DNA of 16,043 nucleotides from assembly GCA_001805565.1 (NCBI GenBank), contig MHGM01000099.1:1223-17265 (forward strand), given 5' to 3'. The notes beneath the pieces are model-generated. The model was not told the DNA's origin. It made no database searches and saw only the letters and a program-made list of their open reading frames with translations. Shown here piece by piece: positions 5,791 through 13,574 of the stretch; positions within the stretch are counted from its first letter, which is position 1, and every line of letters starts with the position of its first letter. The translations under genes were made by a program, and so were the position numbers. The stretch comes from Omnitrophica WOR_2 bacterium RIFCSPHIGHO2_01_FULL_52_10 (GTDB lineage: Bacteria > Omnitrophota > Gorgyraeia > Zapsychrales > Zapsychraceae).

Positions 5791-6645
5791 GTGGAAAATT
5801 TTATCAAAAAAGCGGCGGTCCTTATCGAGGCGATTCCTTATATCCACGCCTTTCGACGCAAGGTCTTTGTCATTAAATATGGCGGAAGCATCCTTGATGA
5901 CCCGGCGATCCGGAAAAATATTTTTCAGGATATCATTTTTTTAAGTTACGTTGGGATCCGCACCGTGATTGTCCACGGCGGCGGCCCGCACATCAGCAGC
6001 CGGCTGAAGGAAGAAGGCATCAAGCCGGAGTTCCACGAAGGCATCCGGGTGACGGACAAAGAAACTTTGAAGATTGTCCAGGAAGAGCTCGACAAATTAA
6101 ACAAGCGCATTGTTCAGGAGATCAAGGACCTCAAAGGCGCCGTGACGGGCCTTAAGGGCGAAGAAAATATCGTGTACGTTGAGAAAAAGAAAGCCTCTAG
6201 AGACCTCGGGTATGTGGGCACTATTACCAATATTGAGAAAGAAACCCTCGAGGACCATTTGCATAAAGAATATATTACGGTCGTTTCTCCGATGGGAATT
6301 TCGCTGGAGAAACAGCCGCACAATATCAACGCTGATGAAGTGGCCAGCGCCATTGCCGGGTCGTTAAGGGCTGAGAAATTTGTTCTGTTAACGAATGTGC
6401 AGGGCGTTATGCGCAATATCGAGGATCCGGGGTCGCTGCTTTCTACGCTTACGTCGGATGAAGTGACGAGCCTTATTGAGCAGAAGATCATTGAAGGGGG
6501 GATGATCCCTAAGGTAAACTCGTGCGTAGCCGCGTTGGCCGCCGGCGTACATAAGGCACACATCATCGACGCGCGTATTCAGCACGCGTTGTTGCTGGAG
6601 ATATTTACCGACCGCGGTATCGGGACGCAAATCATTAAAAAGTAG
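5791..6645 (+). CDS. argB: Acetylglutamate kinase (arginine-sensitive type)
   Basis: Phosphorylates N-acetylglutamate with ATP, the usual control step of the acetyl cycle. GTG 5791 follows the argJ TAA with no gap; GGGGA (5776-5780) inside argJ is the ribosome site. The 284 residues show the amino-acid-kinase fold: VIKYGGSILDD, VIVHGGGPHIS, NINADEVASAIAG, LLTNVQGV and IIEGGMIPKV. The extra N-terminal helix (KKAAVLIEAIPYIHAFRRK) and the C-terminal HALLLEIFTDRGIGT are hallmarks of hexameric, arginine-inhibited kinases. Feedback control is therefore likely here. A long palindrome separates it from argD. Confidence 0.96.
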   Translation: MENFIKKAAVLIEAIPYIHAFRRKVFVIKYGGSILDDPAIRKNIFQDIIFLSYVGIRTVIVHGGGPHISSRLKEEGIKPEFHEGIRVTDKETLKIVQEELDKLNKRIVQEIKDLKGAVTGLKGEENIVYVEKKKASRDLGYVGTITNIEKETLEDHLHKEYITVVSPMGISLEKQPHNINADEVASAIAGSLRAEKFVLLTNVQGVMRNIEDPGSLLSTLTSDEVTSLIEQKIIEGGMIPKVNSCVAALAAGVHKAHIIDARIQHALLLEIFTDRGIGTQIIKK

Positions 6646-6716
6646 TATCTCGTATCTCGTATTTCGTCGTTCGTAACAAAAATACGAGATACGGGATACG
6701 AGATACGAACGACGAC
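6646..6716 (+). repeat. Word-iterated palindrome exactly filling the argB-argD gap
   Basis: It runs from the base after the argB stop to the base before the argD ATG. TATCTCGTATCTCGTAT (from 6646) pairs with ATACGGGATACGAGATA (ending 6705) with about one mismatch. Alternatively TCGTCGTTCGT (6664-6674) pairs perfectly over 11 bp with ACGAACGACGA (6705-6715). The words TATCTCG/CGAGATA are iterated. The two pairings are nested and partly exclusive. Confidence 0.7.
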
Positions 6717-7904
6717 ATGAATAAAACTGAAGTCTTTCAAGCTTACGATCAATATATTCTCTCGACCTATTCCCGCACGCCAGTGATTTTCGTCAAAGGC
6801 AAGGGGATGACGCTCGTGGATATAACGGGCAAGAAGTATTTCGATTTTTTTTCGGGCTGGGGGGTCAATAATGTCGGGCACTGTCATCCGAAGGTGATGT
6901 CCGCGGTGCGTGACCAGATCGGCACATTGATCCATATCCCGAACAATTTTTATCATCCACACCAGGCCAAGCTGGCCAAGGAGATCATCCGCTGGTCGTT
7001 TCCGGGAAAAGTATTTTTTTGTAACAGTGGCGCGGAAGGCTGCGAGGCGGCCATCAAATTCGCGCGTGCCTACGGCAGCAAGACCAGGCGTCATGAAATT
7101 ATCACCATGACCAATTCATTCCACGGCCGCACGCTCGGCGCCCTGGCCGCGACGGGACAGGCGAAGTATCAGAATGGATTTCATCCGCTTCCTCCGGGGT
7201 TTAAAACGATTCCCTTTAACGACATCGACGCGTTAAAGACGGCGGTCAATGATCAGACGATTGCGATCCTGCTGGAATTAGTCCAGGGCGAGGGCGGCAT
7301 CAACATTGCCGGCAAAGAATACATCCGTCAGATCCGTGAACTGTGCACGCAAAAGGATATTTTGCTCATCCTCGATGAAGTTCAGACGGGGATGGGGCGT
7401 ACCGGCGAAATATTCGGGTTCAGGCATTACGGGATCGAGCCGGATCTGATGATATTGGCCAAAGCGCTCGGCGGCGGACTTCCGATTGGTGCCCTGGTCG
7501 TCAAGCGCTCCATTGCGGATGTATTTAAGCCGGGAATGCATGCTTCAACTTTCGGCGGAAGCCCGCTGGTGTGCAAGGCGTCATTGGGCACGTTCAAGGC
7601 GATCTTTGCGGACAAAATGCTCGGCAACGCCAGGAAAATGGGACCGTATTTGATCGGGCGGCTTAATGCGCTTAAAGGGAAATTCAAGTGTATTCAGGAA
7701 GTGCGTGGTCTGGGATTGATGATCGGCATCCAGCTGAATATCGAAGGTAAAGGGATATTCGAGGCGTGCCTGCGCCATGGTTTGATCATCAATTGCACCC
7801 AGGGCAATATTTTGCGGATCATGCCGGCGCTCAATGTCACTAAAAAGCAGATCGATAAAGCGGTTCATATTCTGGAAAAAGCGATAACCGAGGTGGCCTC
7901 ATGA
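6717..7904 (+). CDS. argD: Acetylornithine aminotransferase
   Basis: PLP enzyme, class III fold, that transaminates N-acetylglutamate semialdehyde to N-acetylornithine with glutamate as donor. The 395-residue length is typical. Landmarks are FDFFSGWGVNNVGHCHP, FFCNSGAEGCEAAIKFAR, SFHGRTLGALAATGQ, ELVQGEGG, LILDEVQTGMGRTG and ILAKALGGGLPIGA, with Lys249 as the Schiff-base lysine, then FGGSPLVCKA. In other bacteria ArgD can also act as succinyl-DAP aminotransferase, but DapL makes that unnecessary here. The ATG directly follows the palindrome and no Shine-Dalgarno is visible; the next in-frame ATG is too far inside the conserved N-terminus. It overlaps argF by ATGA. Confidence 0.96.
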   Translation: MNKTEVFQAYDQYILSTYSRTPVIFVKGKGMTLVDITGKKYFDFFSGWGVNNVGHCHPKVMSAVRDQIGTLIHIPNNFYHPHQAKLAKEIIRWSFPGKVFFCNSGAEGCEAAIKFARAYGSKTRRHEIITMTNSFHGRTLGALAATGQAKYQNGFHPLPPGFKTIPFNDIDALKTAVNDQTIAILLELVQGEGGINIAGKEYIRQIRELCTQKDILLILDEVQTGMGRTGEIFGFRHYGIEPDLMILAKALGGGLPIGALVVKRSIADVFKPGMHASTFGGSPLVCKASLGTFKAIFADKMLGNARKMGPYLIGRLNALKGKFKCIQEVRGLGLMIGIQLNIEGKGIFEACLRHGLIINCTQGNILRIMPALNVTKKQIDKAVHILEKAITEVAS

Positions 7905-8830
7905 AAAGGGATTTTATCAGTTTAGATGACTGGACGCGGGCGGAGATGGTCGTGCTCTTTGAGTTGGCCGCTAAATTAAAACGCGACCGAAGCTACTGGG
8001 GAGATCATCTGCGCGGCAAGTCGGTGGGGCTGGTCTTTCAGAAGCCGTCGAATCGTACGCGCGTTTCCTTCGAGGTGGGAGTTTCCCAATTGGGCGGGAA
8101 CTGTGTTTATCTGGGGCCCGATGAAATTAATCTGGGTGTGCGCGAGTCAACGGCGGATGTGGCCAAGACACTTTCTCGCTATCTTGACGCGATCGTCGCC
8201 CGCACCTTCACGCATCAGGATATTATGGATTTGGCGCGGTATGCTTCCGTTCCGGTGATTAACGGCTTATCGGACATGCACCATCCCTGCCAGGCGCTGA
8301 CCGATATTTTTTCCATCGAGGGAAAATTCGGGAAGACAAAGGGAATTGTCCTGGCCTATGTGGGCGATGGGAATAATAATGTCTGCCATTCACTTTTGAT
8401 CGGCTGTGCTAAGCTGGGAATTCATATGCACATCGCCACACCGAAAAAGTACGCGCCGGACAAGGAAGTTCTGAAAAAAGCCAGAGTGTTCGCACAGGAA
8501 ACCGCGGGCCGGATTTTTTTGACGCATTCGCCCAAGGAAGCGGTCGCGGGAACGGATGTCATCTATTCGGATGTCTGGGTGAGTATGGGACAGGAGAAAG
8601 AGGCCAGGAAGCGGTTGAAGGATTTCCAGGGGTTCCAGATCAATGGCAATCTCGTCAAAGGGGCGAAGAAAGATTTTATTTTCATGCATTGTCTGCCGGC
8701 GCACCGCGGCCAGGAAGTGACGGCGGAAGTCATCGATGGCAGTCATTCCATTGTTTTTGATCAGGCCGAGAATCGTTTGCACGTGCAAAAAGCGATCATG
8801 GCGTTTTTAATCCCAAAAAGCGGCAGTTAA
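7901..8830 (+). CDS. argF: Ornithine carbamoyltransferase
   Basis: Joins ornithine and carbamoyl phosphate to make citrulline. The start overlaps the argD stop (ATGA), with GAGGTGG (7890-7896) upstream. At 309 residues it has family-typical length. The carbamoyl-phosphate loop is FQKPSNRTRVSFEVG, where the usual STRTR reads SNRTR (Asn51). Further sites are HHPCQALTDIFS, the ornithine-binding SDVWVSMGQE and the catalytic FMHCLPAHRGQEV. The SMG loop and HCLP favour ornithine over N-acetylornithine as substrate, consistent with ArgJ producing free ornithine. argG begins 17 nt downstream, so these are one transcript. Confidence 0.96.
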   Translation: MKRDFISLDDWTRAEMVVLFELAAKLKRDRSYWGDHLRGKSVGLVFQKPSNRTRVSFEVGVSQLGGNCVYLGPDEINLGVRESTADVAKTLSRYLDAIVARTFTHQDIMDLARYASVPVINGLSDMHHPCQALTDIFSIEGKFGKTKGIVLAYVGDGNNNVCHSLLIGCAKLGIHMHIATPKKYAPDKEVLKKARVFAQETAGRIFLTHSPKEAVAGTDVIYSDVWVSMGQEKEARKRLKDFQGFQINGNLVKGAKKDFIFMHCLPAHRGQEVTAEVIDGSHSIVFDQAENRLHVQKAIMAFLIPKSGS

Positions 8831-8847
8831 TTCAAGAGGGGTGTTTC

Positions 8848-10011
8848 ATGAAAAAAGTTGTGTTGGCATATTCGGGCGGATTGGATACATCCTGCATCAT
8901 TAAATGGCTGCAGGATCGCGACTATGATGTTATCGCCTTTATGGCGGATATCGGGCAGAATGAAAATTTTGACGTCATCAAAAAACGCGCGCTGAAAACC
9001 GGCGCGTCCAAAGTCCATGTGGTGGATCTCAAAGAAGAGTTCATCCAGGATTATGTGTTTCCGGCGATCAAGGCGGGCGCGGTTTACGAAAATAAATATT
9101 ATCTGGCAACTGCGCTTTCAAGGCCGCTCATTGCCAAACATCAGGTTAGGATCGCCAATCTGGAAAAGGCGGACGCGATCGCCCACGGCTGCACGGGTAA
9201 AGGCAACGATCAGGTGCGATTTGAAGTAACGGCGCGGCTATTGAATCCGCGATTGGAGATCATCGCTCCGGTGCGCATCTGGGAATTCAAAACACGGGAA
9301 GAAGAGATCGAGTACGCCCAGGAGAACAAGATCCCCGTTAATGTCACCAAGAAAAGTCCGTATAGCGTGGATATTAATTTGTACGGCCGCAGCATCGAGT
9401 GCGGCGTGTTGGAAGACCCGTGGATCGAGCCGCCGGAGGAAATTTATAAGCTGACGATCAGCCCTTTAAAAGCGCCGGACAAACCAGCGTATGTCGAGGT
9501 TGAGTTCGCCAAAGGGATTCCGGTGAAGATTAACGGCAAGGCGTTGAAACCACTGACATTGATCGAACAGCTCAATAAGCTTGGCGGTAAAAACGGCATT
9601 GGCCGCGTGGACGTGGTGGAGAATCGGCTCGTGGGAATTAAATCCCGCGAGATTTACGAGAACCCCGCGGCTACTTTGATCCAAACAGCGCGTCATGAGT
9701 TGGAATGTTTGGTGCTGGATCGCGAAACGTTGCATTATAAACAGCCGATTTCACAGAAATATGCTGAACTAGTTTATTACGGCTTGTGGGAAACGCCTTT
9801 GAAGAAGCAGTTGGACGCTTATTTTAACAAAACCCAGGAACGCGTCAGCGGCACGGTGCGGTTGAAATTATACAAAGGTAATTGCACGGTGGTGGGGCGC
9901 AAATCGAAATATTCACGGTACAAAGAAGAACTGGCAACCTACGGTAAAAAGGATGTCTTTGATCAAAAATTGGCAGAAGGATTTATTAAGTTGTGGGGAC
10001 TGCCATTTTAG
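8848..10011 (+). CDS. argG: Argininosuccinate synthase
   Basis: ATP-dependent condensation of citrulline and aspartate. ATG 8848 follows GAGGGG (8836-8841). The 387 residues carry the PP-motif AYSGGLDTSCIIKWL at the very N-terminus, DIGQNENFD, AHGCTGKGNDQVRFE (the aspartate/citrulline-binding stretch) and LYGRSIECGVLEDPW. The C-terminal VSGTVRLKLYKGNCTVVGRKS is the family's oligomerisation region. It is slightly shorter than the common 400 residues but complete at both ends. argH follows after a palindromic gap of 83 nt. Confidence 0.97.
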   Translation: MKKVVLAYSGGLDTSCIIKWLQDRDYDVIAFMADIGQNENFDVIKKRALKTGASKVHVVDLKEEFIQDYVFPAIKAGAVYENKYYLATALSRPLIAKHQVRIANLEKADAIAHGCTGKGNDQVRFEVTARLLNPRLEIIAPVRIWEFKTREEEIEYAQENKIPVNVTKKSPYSVDINLYGRSIECGVLEDPWIEPPEEIYKLTISPLKAPDKPAYVEVEFAKGIPVKINGKALKPLTLIEQLNKLGGKNGIGRVDVVENRLVGIKSREIYENPAATLIQTARHELECLVLDRETLHYKQPISQKYAELVYYGLWETPLKKQLDAYFNKTQERVSGTVRLKLYKGNCTVVGRKSKYSRYKEELATYGKKDVFDQKLAEGFIKLWGLPF

Positions 10012-10015
10012 ATTT

Positions 10016-10064
10016 GTACTTCGTCGTTAGTACTTCGTACATCGATGTACTAAGTACGAGGTAC
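10016..10064 (+). repeat. Word-iterated palindrome in the argG-argH gap
   Basis: The left arm 10016-10033 pairs with 10047-10064 at 15 of 18 positions. It begins 4 nt after the argG stop. The words GTACTTCGT and AGTAC recur in both arms, and the loop contains a further GTACATCGATGTAC palindrome. It shares the 9-mer TTCGTCGTT with the argB-argD palindrome. Confidence 0.65.
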
Positions 10065-10094
10065 GATTGAATAATCCTATAACATGGTGAGATT

Positions 10095-11417
10095 ATGACG
10101 AAATTATGGGGTGGACGATTCAGCAAAAAGACCAATAAGTTAGTTGAGGAATTTACCAGTTCGATCCATTTTGACCAGAAACTGGCAAAGTATGACTGCA
10201 TTGGTTCGCTCAATCATGTCGCGACCTTAAAGCGCGCAAAATTGCTGAGTACCGCTGAACATAACAAGCTTGCCAAAGGCCTCAAGGCGATATTGAAATC
10301 CATTGCAGGCGGGTCATTTAAGGTCGATCCATCTTTTGAGGATGTTCATTCGTATATCCAGCACGTGCTGGAACAAAAGGCGGGGAAGGCCGCTTTAAAA
10401 TTACATACCTGTCGCTCGCGCAATGATCAGGTCGTCTTTGATGTGAAGCTATATTGCATTGATCAGATTTGGTCAACGGTTTTAGCAATACTTGACATCA
10501 ATAAAAGTTTGTTTCATTTAGCGAAAAAAAATAAGGATATTTACGTCCCGGGTTACACTCATCTTCAACACGCTATCCCGGTGAGGATTTATGACCACTT
10601 GTCCGTTTATTCGCAGATGTTCCATCGCGATGGCCAGCGGCTTGCCACGATTTATGAAAATAGCATAGCGACACATTTGACGATGGGGTCCGGAGCGATA
10701 GCGGGGACTTTTATCCAATCGGAAAAATATCATCACGACGCCATCCGCCCCACGGAGAACTCGATTGATACGGTCAGCGACCGGGATTTTGTTATTGAGG
10801 TATTGAGCGCGTTATCAATACTGCAGATGCACTTGTCTCGGCTAGCGGAGGACATGATCCTCTGGTCCACGAAAGAATTCGACTTTATCGATATCGATGA
10901 TGCCTTTTGCACGGGAAGTTCCTTAATGCCGCAGAAAAAGAATCCGGATGTCCTTGAGCTGGTGCGAGGGTATACCGGGCGGTTGTACGGGAATCTGGTC
11001 AATGTCTTGGTGATGATGAAAGGGCTGCCCTTAAGTTATAACCGCGATATGCAGCATGATAAGGAGCCGCTTTTTGAATCCTTTGAGATCGTGCAAAAAG
11101 AGTTGAACGTCCTTGCTGAACTTTTCAAGAACGTGAAATTCAAAAAGGAGAACATCAAAAAGCAGCTCGATGATGAATGTCTTTACGCAACCGATCTTTC
11201 TGATTATCTGGTCCAGAATAAAGTGCCGTTTAAGGAGGCACACGCGATTATCGGGAGATTGATCCAGTATAAACTTAAAAATAACATTGAGCTTCGTTCG
11301 CTCGGGGATCCAGAGTTGAAAAAGCTTCATCCCCTTTTAACGTCAAAGGTCTTAAAGAAATTAATTGACCCGAAGACTTCGGTAGAATCTAAGAAATCAG
11401 TCCGTAGAAGGAAATGA
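10095..11417 (+). CDS. argH: Argininosuccinate lyase
   Basis: Cleaves argininosuccinate to arginine and fumarate, the last arginine step; homotetramer of the fumarase/aspartase superfamily. ATG 10095 has a weak GGTGAG close by. The 440 residues show KLWGGRFSKKTN, FEDVHSYIQ, PGYTHLQHAIPV and the signature loop GSSLMPQKKNPDVLEL, with the catalytic serine at 275/276. The usual HTGRSRNDQ reads HTCRSRNDQ, so Cys106 replaces a highly conserved glycine. The C-terminus ends with a short basic tail, KKSVRRRK. lysA starts 9 nt after the stop, so arginine and lysine genes are on one transcript. Confidence 0.95.
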   Translation: MTKLWGGRFSKKTNKLVEEFTSSIHFDQKLAKYDCIGSLNHVATLKRAKLLSTAEHNKLAKGLKAILKSIAGGSFKVDPSFEDVHSYIQHVLEQKAGKAALKLHTCRSRNDQVVFDVKLYCIDQIWSTVLAILDINKSLFHLAKKNKDIYVPGYTHLQHAIPVRIYDHLSVYSQMFHRDGQRLATIYENSIATHLTMGSGAIAGTFIQSEKYHHDAIRPTENSIDTVSDRDFVIEVLSALSILQMHLSRLAEDMILWSTKEFDFIDIDDAFCTGSSLMPQKKNPDVLELVRGYTGRLYGNLVNVLVMMKGLPLSYNRDMQHDKEPLFESFEIVQKELNVLAELFKNVKFKKENIKKQLDDECLYATDLSDYLVQNKVPFKEAHAIIGRLIQYKLKNNIELRSLGDPELKKLHPLLTSKVLKKLIDPKTSVESKKSVRRRK

Positions 11418-11426
11418 AGGCATAAG

Positions 11427-12680
11427 ATGCACGATTTTAAATTTAAAAATGGCGAGTTGTATTGCGAGGACGTGAGGGTGAGAGATGCCGCCGTCAAGGT
11501 GGGGACACCATTTTATCTTTACAGTCACAATACGCTCCGAGACCATTTCACCAAGATCCAGAAGGCCTTTGCGCCGGTTGAGCCGCTCATTTGCTTCGCG
11601 ATGAAATCCAACGATAACCTGGCCGTGCTGAAGACTTTGGCCAATCTGGGCGCGGGGTTCGATATTGTTTCCGGCGGTGAGTTGAAAAAGGCGCTGCGTA
11701 CCGGTGTTTCCGCCGATAAGATCGTTTTTGCCTCCGTTGGAAAAACCGAGGAGGAGATCACCGACGCGATCAATGCGGGGATCCTTTTGTTTAACGTGGA
11801 ATCTCTGCCGGAATTGGAGGAGATCCATCGCATTGCCCAAAAGATGAACAAGAAGCCCAAAGTCGCGTTACGGATCAATCCTGATGTGAAGGCCTTGACG
11901 CACGCGAAGATCACGACCGGGACGCTGAAAAATAAGTTTGGCATCGATCTGCAAACGGCGCGCAAGATCTTGCGATCCGCCGCGAAGTATCCGAACGTGC
12001 AGTTAAGCGGCCTGCACATTCATATCGGCTCGCAGATCACAACCCGCGCACCATTTCTCAAGGCAATGACCAAGGTCCTGGAATTTCTGGATGTCTTGAA
12101 AAAAGATGGCGTCGCTCTGGAATACCTCGACATCGGCGGCGGGATGGGGATCATTTACAAGGACGAACAACCGCAGACGGCCCAGGATTTTGCCGAGGCG
12201 GTTTTGCCGTACTTGCGTAAAACCGGATTAAAGATTATCATGGAACCGGGTCGTTTTATCGTGGGCAACGCGGGGATTCTCGTCAGCCGCGTTCTTTATT
12301 TAAAGGACAACGGTTTCAAGAAATTTCTTATTGTTGATGCGGGGATGAACGATCTTATCCGTCCGGCGCTGTATGACGCCTATCATGAAATTGTTCCGAT
12401 TGTGGAAACTAAAGCGCGCAAAGTAAAGATGGACATTGTAGGACCCATTTGCGAAAGCGCGGATTTTTTTGCCAGGGATCGGATGTTTCCAGCGCTGAAC
12501 AATGGCGATTTGCTGGCCGTGATGAGCGCCGGCGCCTATGGATATGTCATGGCCAGCAATTACAATGTCCGCGGCCGGCCGCCGGAAGTGATGGTCAAAG
12601 GCGACCAGTTTGAAGTCGCCAAACAACGGGAAACTTTTGATGATCTGATGAGAGGGGAAACGGTCCCTTCATTTTTATGA
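11427..12680 (+). CDS. lysA: Diaminopimelate decarboxylase
   Basis: PLP-dependent decarboxylation of meso-DAP to lysine. It is an alanine-racemase-fold (type III) enzyme of 417 residues. ATG 11427 follows GAAGG (11416-11420). Landmarks are the N-terminal TPFYLYSHNTL, ICFAMKSNDN with the PLP lysine at position 60, GFDIVSGGEL, GLHIHIGSQI, YLDIGGGMG and IMEPGRFIVG. The partner-subunit active-site segment GPICESADFF supplies the catalytic cysteine, and SAGAYGYVMASNYN closes the site. Its stop overlaps the dapF start (ATGA), linking lysine output to the preceding DAP step. Confidence 0.97.
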   Translation: MHDFKFKNGELYCEDVRVRDAAVKVGTPFYLYSHNTLRDHFTKIQKAFAPVEPLICFAMKSNDNLAVLKTLANLGAGFDIVSGGELKKALRTGVSADKIVFASVGKTEEEITDAINAGILLFNVESLPELEEIHRIAQKMNKKPKVALRINPDVKALTHAKITTGTLKNKFGIDLQTARKILRSAAKYPNVQLSGLHIHIGSQITTRAPFLKAMTKVLEFLDVLKKDGVALEYLDIGGGMGIIYKDEQPQTAQDFAEAVLPYLRKTGLKIIMEPGRFIVGNAGILVSRVLYLKDNGFKKFLIVDAGMNDLIRPALYDAYHEIVPIVETKARKVKMDIVGPICESADFFARDRMFPALNNGDLLAVMSAGAYGYVMASNYNVRGRPPEVMVKGDQFEVAKQRETFDDLMRGETVPSFL

Positions 12681-13501
12681 GCAAAATTGCATTCACAAAA
12701 ATGGTTGGGGCGGGGAATGATTTTATCGTTATTGACGCCGCGCCGGGGTTAAATTATAAAAAGTTCGCCGTGAACGCGTGCGACCGCACGGAGGGGATCG
12801 GCGCGGATGGGCTTTTGATCCTCGATAAATCGTCCCGGGCCGATTACAAAATGCGCATTATCAACCGCGACGGCTCCGAGGCCGAGATGTGCGGCAACGG
12901 CGCGCGCTGCATGGCCGTGTACATCGTCCGCAACAAAAAGCCCCGGAAGAAATTGTTCACGGTCGAAACGCTGGCGGGAAACATTTGCGCGACGGCGACC
13001 GGAGAGACCGCGCGCGTCCAGTTAAGCGCGCCGACCGGCTATCAGGCCGATATTCCGCTCACGGTCAACGACCGCAGGATGCGCGTCAGCTACATCGATA
13101 CCGGCGTGCCGCATGCGATCGTGTTCGTAGACGGGCTCGAAGGCATTGACGTGGCAGGGATCGGCCGGGTCATCCGTCATCATCAACGATTCCAACCGCG
13201 GGGAACCAATGTGAATTTCGTGGAACAGATCAATGAGCACCTGGTCAACGTGCGCACGTATGAACGCGGCGTGGAAGATGAAACCAAAGCTTGCGGGACG
13301 GGAAGTGTCGCGGCGGCCATTGTCGCGTATTTGAAAGCCAACCCCGGCGCGAACGATAAAAAGGCGGCGGGCATGAGCGTCCGCACGGCCAGCGGAGAAA
13401 TACTGGAAGTGCGATTTGATATCAAAGAGGGCGTGGTTCCGAATGTCTGGCTTAAAGGCAGCGCCAAATTCATAGCAAGGGGGGAGTATTACGCAGCGTG
13501 A
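12677..13501 (+). CDS. dapF: Diaminopimelate epimerase
   Basis: Cofactor-free epimerisation of LL-DAP to meso-DAP by two cysteines acting as acid and base. Both are present: Cys72 in EMCGNGARC and Cys206 in KACGTGSVA. The protein is 274 residues with the family opening FTKMVGAGNDFIVID, NRDGSEAEMCGN and the second-domain TNVNFVE and ERGVEDET. The start overlaps the lysA stop, with no well-placed Shine-Dalgarno, so translation is probably coupled. It supplies both peptidoglycan precursors and LysA. A 73-nt gap with a palindrome follows. Confidence 0.97.
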   Translation: MSKIAFTKMVGAGNDFIVIDAAPGLNYKKFAVNACDRTEGIGADGLLILDKSSRADYKMRIINRDGSEAEMCGNGARCMAVYIVRNKKPRKKLFTVETLAGNICATATGETARVQLSAPTGYQADIPLTVNDRRMRVSYIDTGVPHAIVFVDGLEGIDVAGIGRVIRHHQRFQPRGTNVNFVEQINEHLVNVRTYERGVEDETKACGTGSVAAAIVAYLKANPGANDKKAAGMSVRTASGEILEVRFDIKEGVVPNVWLKGSAKFIARGEYYAA

Positions 13502-13511
13502 AACACCGGTT

Positions 13512-13548
13512 TTGTGTTAAGTTTTATGTTTTATGACACATAACACAA
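13512..13548 (+). repeat. Palindrome in the dapF-dapA gap
   Basis: TTGTGTTA (13512-13519) pairs perfectly with TAACACAA (13541-13548). The interior repeats TTTTATG twice and offers further partial pairing. It begins 10 nt after the dapF stop and is the weakest of the five gap palindromes. Confidence 0.5.
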
Positions 13549-13550
13549 GA

Positions 13551-13567
13551 CTTCCATTAAATGGAGG
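13551..13567 (+). promoter_or_regulatory. Hairpin sequestering the dapA ribosome binding site
   Basis: CTTCCAT (13551-13557) pairs with ATGGAGG (13561-13567), with one G-U, around a TAA loop. This buries the GGAGG that lies 7 nt before the dapA ATG. Such a stem could throttle or condition dapA translation. Confidence 0.5.
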
Positions 13568-13574
13568 ATAACGC

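Noticed and set aside
2849..10064. CRISPR array interpretation of the repeated intergenic words
   Set aside because: No regular repeat-spacer spacing, arms are inverted not direct, and units differ between gaps.
11397..12019. Minus-strand frames opposite lysA
   Set aside because: Shadow frames; no start context or recognisable motif.
13502..13574. Lysine riboswitch before dapA
   Set aside because: 73 nt is far too short for the L-box aptamer; only simple hairpins are present.
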